From Symsagittifera roscoffensis (Eukaryota > Xenacoelomorpha > Acoela > Convolutidae): 64,000 bases of DNA. Below are positions 29,890 through 41,100 of the stretch, in pieces. Position 1 is the stretch's first letter, and each line of letters opens with the position of its first letter. The stretch lies in the NCBI RefSeq assembly GCF_963678635.1, contig NC_087064.1, forward strand, positions 24,339,489 to 24,403,488, given 5' to 3'. The notes under the pieces are model-generated. The model saw only the letters and a list, made by a program, of their open reading frames with translations, was not told where the DNA came from and did no database searches. The translations under genes were made by a program, and so were the position numbers.

Positions 29890-30112
29890 ACCCCCCCCCC
29901 CACCCCTACATTTCAAAGTTTATAGTTTTCATAGGTTTTTTGACATGTTGTTATGGCTAAATTCTTAATGTTACAAAGTAGAGCATGAAGAAAAAATCTG
30001 TTCACAATTGTTAGTTTGTTCAGCATGCCAAACTTCACTTTTATATGATAATGTCAAAACGCCTTTTCAAAATTGATCTTTAAGTTTGGGGGGGGGGGGG
30101 GGAGGGGGATAG
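29890..30112. repeat. C-run and G-run pair
   Basis: A run of about 13 C lies at 29891-29903, followed by ACCCC. A run of about 14 G lies at 30089-30103, followed by AGGGGG. They face each other about 190 bp apart like the arms of an inverted repeat (TGCAACCCCC... and ...GGGGGATAG). Little else in the arms matches. Confidence 0.6.
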
Positions 30113-30976
30113 TGAAAAGTAGCTCAATTTAGTTGCAATTAATTTTTATCAGTTAACTTTTGATGTTCTTGGTGACCCAGTAATAGTATGATTGCAATTC
30201 AAATCGCATGAGCGCTGCAATTTGCAAAACAAGCTCTTGTATTCATAAGTAACTATGGAAATTAATCTGCAGTAATGATTTCCCCCCGGAGTTGTCATCT
30301 GACTGGTGAACTTAAAAAACGAGATTACACTTTGAATTTGAGAAACCAAAAGCTGGTGTTGTTTAAGTAATCCGAATTTCAGTTGCCCAAAACAAGAAAC
30401 TAGTTGCAGCTCAACGCTGATAAGTCAAATAATCTTTCCGAGACAGAACAAGAAATTGCCGTATTGAAGTGCTCATTTTATCTTTCGACCTTCTCGATCA
30501 ATGTTCGTTATGTTTCGACAGTTTCAACCAAATTCGACTTTTACAACTGAAAAAAATGAACTCGGCTATGCGCGACCCAAGCAAGATATGTTTCGTACGT
30601 GCTCAGGGTATGCTTCGACCGAGCTCCAGGAATGTTTTTACTGTGCTTGAGGTGTTTTTCGAGCACTGATCGACTGTGAAATTGGAACAAAGCCATCACC
30701 TCAATCCACAAATTTCTGAACAGAAAAGCAATCAGCACTAATTGAGTTTGTTCATGCTGCTCGGATAAATTCATTTTCAGGATAGTTGACTACAGTCTAA
30801 GGGTCTAGGTGAACAATCTCTTCTCCCCAATATAGACCAAATAAACCATATCCACCCAAAAATGCTGAAGTGAATTTAGCAACTTACAGTCCTAATGATT
30901 TTTGTTTCGAAAGCATAAATTGTGCGAGAGAAGAAAAAGCCGTGAAAGTTAGGCCAAACGAAAAATTCGATTCTTT
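30113..30976. other. Stretch without a supported gene
   Basis: Short frames on both strands (30149-30349 minus, 30469-30774 both) have no recognised motif. A periodic TTCGAC(A/C) or TTTCGA word is seen at 30484-30660. Confidence 0.4.
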
Positions 30977-33084
30977 ATTGTTCCGACTTTCGATACGAAA
31001 GTAACGGAATATTTGTGCTCGGGGTGGGTTTTTTTTTTCTTCAGACAAATTTCGACTTTTTAACTAGCCATTTTTGACGGAGTTTTTTTTATATCATTCG
31101 AAAGGTAATGTTGTCCTGAGCTTAAATTTGAAAAGATATTTCACCTGTGATCAGTTTGCATAAAGTTATGAGGGTTTAATGATTGCCATTTTGGCCATTT
31201 TGACCAATTTGGGACAATTAACGCGCGATATCATTCGCGCTATTAACGCGTAAGCGGAGATTTAATCCGTCTTATAAATCGTTCCAAATTGATTGAACGA
31301 AGCTTATTTGCCATAATTGATTTGTTACAAGGGACGAAATCTATCTTTTTGTACTTTATATGGCGTGTGGGGGGATAATTTTTATAAAAAATTTCAAATT
31401 AAAAAAAAAATTTTCATTTTATTTTATTTCAATTAATTTTTTATGCTATTACTGCTGCTCCATAAACCTTAAAAGGCAGTCGGAACATTCAGTGCTTCGC
31501 CCTGGTACGAGCAGTCTTGTTTTAAATTTTGCGTTTTGTTTTGCGCAACTTACTTGTTTGTTTGGCTGAAAAACAAAAATTTTCTTCCAATAACCAATAA
31601 TATTTCATCCCCCTAACCAGATTGTAAAAGAAAGGGGAGGTGGACGCTTTTAACTTGGTCCAATCTATGCTTTCTTTGACGGGAAAGAACGAGGTACAGA
31701 TAAGTGGCTTTGGGGGTTGTTTGATATGTTATCTCCTAAACAATGTCAATTTTTGTATCACTCAATTTAAAGTCATGATTTATCAATGTACCCCAAATTG
31801 TACGGTTCAATTGTCCCAAATGTCACTTTAACTTAAAACACAATTTCCTTAATTTCAATTCGATTGACAAATTCGAAGCATACGTGGTTTTCAAGCGCAG
31901 AGACCAGAATCAGACAAAATTGAAGGACGCCTAAAGAAGTTGCATGAACCAGTCATCAGCCCACTCTTCGTACAATGTTTAGTTAGTACCTTGAAAAGGG
32001 TGTTTTTCCTGAATCATTAAAATTGTCGATGTTGTTTATTTGCGTAAAAGTTGGGCCAAAAAGACGCAAACAACTATCAACCTATAAGTCTTCTTCTTTT
32101 ATTCATTGAAGTTTTCAAAAAAAAACAATTTTTATTAGATTGATATATCTTATTGAACTGCATGGATTACAGACAAAACTGCAGTACGTTTGCGAAAAAA
32201 GTTTTCATGTATGCATGCTATTGTTCAAATCAGTGTTTCTATGCGTAAAATCTGTTGGCAAGCTTGCAGCACTTTGGCGAGACTGCGGCGGTCACTATTT
32301 TGTACGTTATATTTGCTGAACAAAGGACAATTTTCGGCTTTCAGGCATGTTGAAACAATTATTACTTGGGACTGTTTTTCGGACTGTTTTGTATCGGACT
32401 GTTTTTTTTTCGTTCATTTTTATACTTTTCCGGACTGTTTTGTATTGGACTGTTTTGTATTGGACTGTTTTGTATGGGACTGTTTTGTACAGACACCATT
32501 TAGGGGATACACTAAACAAATTTTGCACGGCTATCTGTCGGAAAAGTATCAGTTTGTTGAATCAAAAAGAAAAACAACAAGACTGCTCGTTTCAGGGCGA
32601 AGCCCTGAATGTTCCGACTGCCTTTTAATGTTTAATAAAAATGTAATAAAAATGGGGAAAAAAATTTCTAAAATTTGAAATTTTTTATGAAAATCATCCC
32701 CCCACACGCCATATAAAGTACAAAAGGATAGATTTCGCTCCTTGTAACAAATCAATTATGGCAAATAAGCTTCTTCCAACTAATTTGGAACAATTTCTAA
32801 GACGGATTAAATCTCCGCTTACGCGTTAATAGCGCGAATTATATCGCGCGTTAATTGACCCAAATTGGTCAAAATGGCAATCTTTAAACCTTCAGAACTT
32901 CACGAAAAATGATCACAGGTGAAATATCTTTTCAAATATAAGCTCAGGACAACAATAGCTTTCGAATGATATAAAAAAATTCCGTCACAAATGGCTAGTT
33001 AAAAAGTCGAAATTTGTCTGAAGAAAAAAAAACCCACCCCGAGCACAAATATTCCGTTACTTTCGTATCGAAAGTCGGAACAAT
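30977..33084. mobile_element. 2.1-kb palindromic element with ~500-bp inverted arms
   Basis: The arm 30977-31519 (starting ATTGTTCCGACTTTCGATAC, ending in GCTTCGCCCTGGTACGAGC then AGTCTTG) is repeated in reverse at 32579-33084 (starting CAAGACTGCTCGTTTCAGGG, ending CGAAAGTCGGAACAAT). Identity is high but with indels. The spacer, 31520-32578, has no recognised gene, only a 15-bp tandem repeat. The arms belong to the same family as the 27.66-28.28 kb element, so this may be two copies in head-to-head orientation or a foldback element. The frames at 31360-31569 and 32549-32755 are by-products of the arms. Confidence 0.75.
32366..32491 (+). repeat. 15-bp in-frame tandem repeat (GGACTGTTTTGTATT)
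   Basis: GGACTGTTTTGTATT recurs seven or so times, the last four without interruption. As the unit is 15 bp, every frame keeps a pentapeptide repeat: DCFVL or DCFVW on the plus strand (in 32190-32678) and YKTVQ on the minus strand (32307-32528). The surrounding frames show no domain, so coding is not supported. Confidence 0.85.
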
Positions 33085-33349
33085 GAGCGTAATTGAAAAA
33101 AAAGCGATGTGCTCAAGAGCTCTCAATACTTGGGCCTCTTCTCTCTCTTTCATATATAACGATTTTTCTTGCTTTTCTCAAAAATAGTGAGGTTGCCATT
33201 TTGGCAGAAGAAACAACAATCTTTAGTGCTTTAAAAATGTATCTTCTGCTTTGCTTTTCAACGATGTGAAAAGCGTGTAGTGATTGGTATGCAATCAATA
33301 AGTTAACAATACAACCTTTTAAGTTTGAAATTCAGCAATGTGGTAGAAA

Positions 33350-33545
33350 TAACAGTGTGTTCCAGAAGAATTTACGATGACTGCTTGAAACTTAGAACTT
33401 GCAACGAGTTTCAAGTACCTTGGAGTAATGTTAGACAATACTCTCAACTTCAGTGACCAAATTGAGTTTGTTTGTACCAAACTGAGAAAAAATAATGGAG
33501 TGATGTATCGTGCGAGAATTAAAAAGGCAGACTAGAATCGTAAAG
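33350..33545 (+). mobile_element. LINE reverse-transcriptase fragment
   Basis: A short plus frame at about 33395-33525 reads ATSFKYLGVMLDNTLNFSDQ, then IEFVCTKLRKNNGVMYRAR. It matches the FKYLGVxLDxxLxxxxHIxxxxxKxxKxxGxLxRLR segment that follows the catalytic core in LINE RTs. No catalytic motif is present, and the fragment is only about 150-200 bp. It adjoins the end of the palindromic element at 33.08 kb. Confidence 0.7.
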
Positions 33546-33549
33546 GATA

Positions 33550-35200
33550 ATATCCAGAGAAACGAGTTCCAATAAAATCAGACAGTCTTTTTGCATACGT
33601 AATTTACGCAAAAAAGAAGTTACGTAATGCAAATTTATCGAGCTCAGAAAAATGTTTTGCGGACAACCTTTTTAAAACGTTTTCAAATACTTTCGAACAT
33701 ATTTCGAATGTTTTCACTGGCAATATTATTGACACTGTTTGCTATCTATTTTTTCTCAAATTTTAATAAAAATAGACAAAATAAAAAAGATTTATTGAAT
33801 CATCTTTGACTTTTTTGTATTTGGACAGATCCATGACTGCAAAAAAACCTAAAGCAAATATGAAAGAGTTACTATTTTTATCTGCTGTCAAAAATCGAGC
33901 CATTATTTTTCACTTTTGTTTTTATGATATTCCACAGTGGCCCAATACGAACTTCGGTTGGCTGTGTTTTCAACGCTTTCCTGTGTTTTCAACGCTATCA
34001 AATCAAACTCAAGTTTTTACGTTTGGGTTTTTAATAATTTTGAAATAAGTATGCAAAGAACAATATTTAGAGTAAAATAATAACCCAATAGAAAAAACAG
34101 ATTTTAAAAAATAGCTTTGCAATTATTGATTGATTCTGGAAAAGAAATCACCATATTTGTACCATAACTATTCGATAGATTTCATTAAACAATCGTAATA
34201 TTCATTGATGAAGTTAATTTTTTATTTAATATTACTATTATATGCAAACTCTGTTCAGTTATGTTTATGAACAATCGTTTTGCGACTGTTCAGTTTAATG
34301 TAGCTGCTATTTTATCAGATGAAAAACTTTGTCAGTCACTGCTGTTTTTAAATAGAGTGCTGTGCTGCTTTTGATAATCGGATCAAAGAATTTTTGCTAT
34401 CACCTCAATACAATAGCTTACTAAATCCTGAAAAAAATACGAAAGAATGTCACCTAATTTATATGTCAGGGGCACACTCATTATTAACCATTTCCATCAA
34501 TTAAATGATTAACGAGGTAATGAAATGGATAGAACGCAAGAAATTAAACAGACGACTGCACGCAACTTGATAAAAAAATTTTTTAACCGATTGAGATGAA
34601 TATTTTGCAATGAAAGCAAGATTTTCTATCCAAAAAACATTAGCAACCTGTAACTAAACTGCCAAAGGCAAGAACACTGACAAAACAAATTTCTAGATAG
34701 TAATTCCACCAAATAGTTTGACTGAACACAATTCTTAGCGCTTTTAACCTTTTTTCAATGAAAGCTTTTAAAATAATTCCACAATTTCTCCCTGCCTACA
34801 CCAAAATAACACTAATTCTATCGATATGAATATGAAACTATTCATATTTTCGGAAACGATGGTAGACGAAATAAAACTAAGAACACCGTTGAGCCAGAAA
34901 TTTTAATAGGTTTGAAATAAATAGGCTTTTCAGCAGAATAGGTATGCCAAATTACCATACCAGATGGCGGTGAATCGACTAGCTCGAAGCTCAAATAGCA
35001 TAAAAATTTTAAAACTGAGAATCGTATCGACTAGTATAGAAATTGAAACATTGGATAAAAATAAAATCCTTGAGATTTTGTTAATTATTCCGCCCCCTAT
35101 TGGACCTTGTCAACTATCCCTCTATGCATGTAATTTTTTTGACAAGCATTTCTGGATAAAACATACATTCCAATTTGAGTTATGACCTATTGGTTATACT
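33550..35200. other. AT-rich stretch without a supported gene
   Basis: Short frames at 33627-34048 and 34964-35185 show no domain. No tandem repeat or inverted repeat was noticed. This separates the repeat-rich middle from the Ty3/gypsy-like element. Confidence 0.45.
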
Positions 35201-38120
35201 CATAGAGTAACTTCAGATAAGTTACACCGTCTGCTCGTCATGCTATCCTATTTTCGGCCGGATAGATTCGTGCAACTTCTTAGTACAATACGGATCTTAA
35301 TCTTACTCTTAGATCTCCTAGTCTCAAAAGATCTAGTGTATACAGGTTTATGCGAGTTATCTCTTGGAGTTTATCCGAAGGAGAACAACTGTATTCAAAG
35401 TTTTATTCAAATTGTTCTGGAGCTGAAACTACAATTAGTTTCATCACTTACAAATAAGTGTCAAAGTTAGAGATGGAATATGATTGGTTAGTTAGTAATA
35501 TTTTATAGTGATAATTTATCAATGGTGCAATTGGTCTGGAAATACTGGTTTAAAACTGGTTCTACCCTTCCGGGTTTGGAGAGTGTTTAGTTTTTATTTG
35601 TTTAATGTAGTGAAGGACGGGTGATGTACTTTCTTTTAGAAGTTGCGAGCCTTGACTTCTTGGAGAGAAGAGAAGAAGAGAAGTGTGGTTGTTTGTGGTT
35701 GACGGAGGAAGATTGTTTCGTTCGTGTTTTATGATGGGTCTCGCTGATAGTGGTGGTCTTGGGTGATTGTGTCAAGACTTCTGATCGATGCAATGATGTA
35801 TCGATTTCGTTACGTTTAGAGCGAGACTATGTGCAGGGTGAAATTTGACTTTTCCGTGTGAAGTGCCAAGTGACTAGGATCGGTACGTGTAGTCAACATC
35901 GAGATGGCAATTGGTCTCGTTCAATGGTTTTCCTTTACTGCGATGTTGAGTCCATACTTAAAATCCTTTGAGGGTAGTGACTTTTGGCAGCAAATCGAAT
36001 AGATTTGCCATTCCAGAGTTGGAATGTAGTTGGTTTGTCATCTCCTTTGCTGCTCGTTCCTTGGGCTCTAAGAAATCTTTACATGCTGCATTTATGGTTT
36101 CAATATGTATTTACTTTTTGTTAGTTAAATTTTAGTTATGATATATTATTAATTGTTATCGCAAAAGCGATTCTTTTTAGTCTTTTTTTAAGAGTCGCTC
36201 ACACTAGAGCAACTCTCGGCAAAAATAGAAGTTGAGTCACAAAGCATGGTTGTAGCGCGGTGGGTTAGGCCGGCTATAGAGCCTGCTCAGGACGTCCCTC
36301 TGGTTGGTGAGGCTATACTTTTATGGTCTCTTTGTGCAGATTATTTTTATTTGTTCAACCTTTTGTTTCATTTTTATTACTTGTTTTTCTCGTTTTGTTT
36401 CTGTTGTGTCCTTTTCTCACAAAACGAATCTTTTGGTTCGGGTTTGTCTTTCGACTTTTTTGTTTTTCATTTGGTTTTAGTAAAACATGAAAATGGTTTT
36501 CAAAAGAAAAATTTATCCAGTGTTAATCTGGTTTTAATCTTGTTTGGGTAACGCGGTATTTCATTTCTTGGCCATGCTATCAGTTTATGGTTTTGCGACC
36601 TTATTAGGTTGCATTGGTTAGTTCACTTTAGTATATAATTCCTTCCAACCGGGTTAAAGTAAAGTTTGAGACGTGTGAATACAAGTTAGAGTTGTTATCA
36701 ATGATAGTTAAAACTTAGAATTCATTATTTAAACAATTCGCCGAGGGCGAGCTGTGCGATTGTGGAAAGAGTGGGTGATTTATGGACGAGTGAATTATTC
36801 AAATTTTCAAAGAAGCCTCTTGTAAAAAGTTATTACTCTTCAATTTATTTGCAATTTTCATGAAATTACTACAATGAAATATTAATTTTACTGGTATGGG
36901 GGTTTAAATTTATGAAATTACTGCTGTCTTGAGGTAAACTTTACTGCTTTAGTTAAATACTGTAATTGTTAGTATGAATTTAAAATTTTATAGAAAAGAG
37001 TTTACACCTTTTCATTTATGTTTATTTGTTTTAGTTGATTGAATGGTGAAATCTAAAAAAGAAAAGTGAGAGATTTATAAAGAATGGTTAGTTGTGTAGA
37101 AGTTCATTAGTTAAAAAAACTTAATTATACCTAATAAGGGTCATCGTCGGCAAAAAATCCATTTGGGAAAACATTGTGAGTTGGGTCCAATGATGTTAGG
37201 AGCTTAGCAAGCAAGCGGATGACGTATTTAGTTTGTAGGAGAAGCCCTAGAAGCTCGAGTGCTCTGATGATCTTGTGCTCTTCACTACTTAGTGAAAAAT
37301 CATGCGATGTGTTTTAAATTTGATTATAAGGCTTACGGTTAATATATTCTAGGATTGGGACTTCGACGGGCTGTATATATTCGTGGGGGACAATTAGTGG
37401 GCGAAATTCTTTGACGTTAAAAAATCTGGTTAGTGGGCAGAATATTTACATTTGCCTAATGGGGTCGTAGTTTCGGATGAAGCCTTGCATATTAGTGTCG
37501 TTTATACAGTATGTGAAGTTTAGGAAGAATGGTGAAGTATAATTAGAGTTAATAAATGTGAATCGCTGTTGTGGGTTTCGTGATGGTTTATTAGTTGTAT
37601 AGTGGTGTCGAATAAAATTATAATAAGTGTATGTGTGAGTTTGTTTAGTGCATAACATTAATTGGTGTGAGCAGTATAAGTCACGTTCTTTTGGTGCAAG
37701 GAAATGGAAAGTTGAAAAAAATGATTAAATTTATTAAAATAAGAACCGTAGGCTTTGGTATCGCGAAGTGCTGTGGATATAACATTAGCATATTTTTTAT
37801 TCATCCAGTAAATGACAAATACATATTGTGATTTCATGAAAAAAATTCCATTAGTTGGGGACTAGTATTTTTATCGTCTTCTAAAAAAGCATCTCCAAAT
37901 AAAGTGCAATAGCGTGATCATATTGGTTAATTGAGAATCGGTTTGCTTTCTGTGCAACAAACCTATTTAATGTTTGCGTAAGTCCAATGGTTGTGAATTT
38001 GTTTTCATGTGGCTAGGTTATGTAGTCGAGTTTGACATAATTCATTGTCTTCTTGGTTAATATATAATGGAAGTGATAAAGGGTTAGTGAAATGGTAAAA
38101 TGATTTCCATGAAAGTGTGG
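35200..38120. other. 3' flank of the Ty3/gypsy-like element; possible LTR not resolved
   Basis: The region is T/G-rich on the plus strand, as expected for the non-coding strand of an A/C-rich retroelement, so the element may extend into it. I could not find a matching long terminal repeat at the other end near 46.2 kb. The sequence GTAGCGCGGTGGGTTAGGCC at 36250-36269 looks like a tRNA-type A box but has no B box. The short minus frame 37446-37658 is not recognised. Confidence 0.35.
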
Positions 38121-38123
38121 GAA

Positions 38124-41100
38124 TCAGGGTATATTCGTTAACGTAAGTTCGTTGATCGTTGTAAGAATTTGGTCGCAGCTCATTGGGGAGAGAATTAGGG
38201 TGGCGTCGGTGTAGAAAGAAGGGGCTGCAGAAGGTTCATCGGGAGGTGGAGTGTGGAGTGGACGGAACGGGGTAGCAAAAAAAATGGACGAGCTGGGCTC
38301 GGAATTTTGGAATTCATCTAGAATTTTGATATAGGAATTGTTAAATTGTGAGATGGTATGGAAAACTGTGTTTGTGGAGTTATCATCTGAATCCATGCGT
38401 GGTGAATTGTTAAATTGGGAGATGGTATGGAAAACTGTGTTTGTGGAGTTATCATCTGAATCCATGCGTATGATGGTATGGGAGAGGGAGTGAGATCAGA
38501 GATTGATATGCTAGGAGAGCGACGTTGGAGATTGGATGGGTAGGAAAGGGAACGGTTGAGGGATCCAAGCTGGCGGCTCATCGTGGGCTAAAAAGATGGT
38601 TGTTCTGAGAGCGAAAATTAGTAGTGTGTGGCTGTTCTATGATTTGTTCGTATTTGTCTTCTATATTCGGTTGATGGGCTACTACATGAGTTACTGGACT
38701 TTTTGGGTAGCTATGACTTGTAGAGATGTGCTCTATTACTAGTAGATTTCTATAGTTTCGTGGTACTAAAGATAACGGATGGTTATTATGTAGATTGTGT
38801 AATTGTGGTGCAGTAGGTGTTGTGATTCTGTTGTCTTGTGAAGTACCATATGCATTTGATGTGGTTGATAGTTTTTTGTTACATTCACTTATTTGAGCGT
38901 CTAGAAGAATTTTGTTAATTGAGGTCGAAAATACTCCAGCGAATCCTGCGAATAATATGCGTGCTTGTTTGTTAAATTTTGAAATTTTGTGTGTATTGCG
39001 AATGTGTTATAGGATTCCTTTCAAAAATGAGAAGAGAAATCCAAAAAATTATGTTGCGTTTAATATAGTCAATCTTTCTAAGATGTAGTAAGGCCATCCT
39101 AGAAAGAAGAGAAGTTCGTTTTTTAGGTTTACAAAACTGAAAAACATAATAGGTTGAATATCTTGTTGACGGTATTTCTCACCTTTTAAACAATTGTAAC
39201 CTTTTGTAGCTTTGAAATATCCACTGTAATCTTGTGCATAGATGTCTGAAAAACCTACGGTTTCTGCAAGTTTTCTTAAATTTTGATCAATAGATTGTCT
39301 TTGTATTGTATTCATTTTTGTAAGGAGTTCCTGAAATTGCTGTGTGCAAATATGATGTTGTATATCGGCGTGGGAGTATATACCTATTGATTGTAAACTA
39401 TATTTGGGTTTCTAGCAATAGCTCTGATACTTTCTGGTGAAAATTTTTTTAATGGTGGCATAAATGTGGGGTTTGGGTTGAGAAGATAGTAGTTATCTTC
39501 ATCTGGATTTAGCTGTACAACATTGTGGCTATTTTCAGATCTACATGGAACGGCTTTGCTCCAAAAATATGTTCGCCTAGAAAAAGTGTCAACAAAATGT
39601 ACTTTATTTTTCTAGATTATAGGGATTCTTTTGTAACATCTTTTATCTTCAAAAACATATCATGGTGATACTTTTTCGTACATGTGTAATACCATAAAAC
39701 ATTTGCTTCGTAATCTATGAAATTTGATCTGTAACATGATAATGAATATTCTGCGTAAGGTATTTTTAATACTGCGAGTGCAAGTGATTGTAAAATTTGT
39801 GTTCGTTAAAGTTCACATAAGTGATGAGGCGTTTCTTGTTCTGATAGTGATATTTCTTGAAAAACTCTGCAATAGTATAGTCCAAATTCATGTCTAAATG
39901 GATGTTATAGTGAATTGCACTAAAATAGGTATTGTATTGTTCATGAGTGATAGTTCTTGTAAATGTGTACTGCATTTGTCTTGTGGGCGAAGTTTTCCAC
40001 CAGTATTTCCTGTGTTTATAATTTTCAAAAATGTTACTGGGATGTATGAGTTTTGTCATTATTAGAACTATGATGCGTTGGATTTGGGTTTATTATTATT
40101 TTTTTGTTTTTATGTTGAAACTTTTTTCGTATTCGACAAGAATTTCTGAATTTTGTGTTTTATAAAGTGGAGTTTTACCTTTGCAAGCGATTTATGTTTC
40201 GGGGTAGATTGAGAACATGTCAATTTATTTCCTATTCAATCGATATTGTTATAACATTTTTTGCTTTGTCGGGTTTTATCAGGGTTTATTTTATCGTAGG
40301 GATTGATTCAATAAAGTAATTCTGATGAAAATTTATCATTCTTGCGTGAATTCTTGCAACTTGAAATGTGGTACATGTGTCTTCGGGGAACCAAACAGTA
40401 GTTGCTTGTGTTCTTGTTGTCGGATCGCAATAACCTTGGTCATTTTGCAAAGCAATCGTATTCCTTGATAAATTATTGAGTCGTCTTTTAAATCTCGTCT
40501 TATTTGTACTTTTTCTAATATGATTTTCCAATCAAAAAACATTGTTTCTTGTTATCATTTGTTTTTTGTCTCTTCTTTACAATTAGAAGGTGTGTTAATT
40601 CCAATGTGTGGCATCCAATTTTCATTAAGAATATCATAATTTAATCGTCCATGTGCGCCGTGGAACGGGTATTTATCGTCTAATTTTATATGACCTTGGT
40701 ATCTTTCAATATCTGCTTGATGTGCAGAGTCTGGAAAAACTTGAAAATTTAAAAACTTTCGGTTTGTGCCTTTGTTTGTATTTAACTTTAATCGTTGAAG
40801 CTCGTTTTTACAATCTTCACGATTATTATGTAAACGTCTTTCTAAATTAATTTGATAGAAAGATTCGAAATCGAGTCTATTTCTGTTTCAATTTTCGACT
40901 TGGGAACAAAAAACTTTTTTCTCTGAAAATGTTGCTGTGATTTTTTTATCCTATTAAGGTTGTAGCTCGGGCTTTTAAATCAAATTTCATTACTAAATTC
41001 TTTGTCACGATTTCTTGTGGTTCGGATTTGCATTGAATTACTTGGTTTATGGCGTATTTATGGAGTGTTTTTGTTCATTTTCTTCAAAATCATAGTATGT

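Noticed and set aside
36246-36551. 101-codon plus frame starting near a tRNA-like A box
   Set aside because: Phe/Leu-rich by base composition, antisense to the retroelement; the A-box-like word lacks a B box, so no tRNA or SINE is called.
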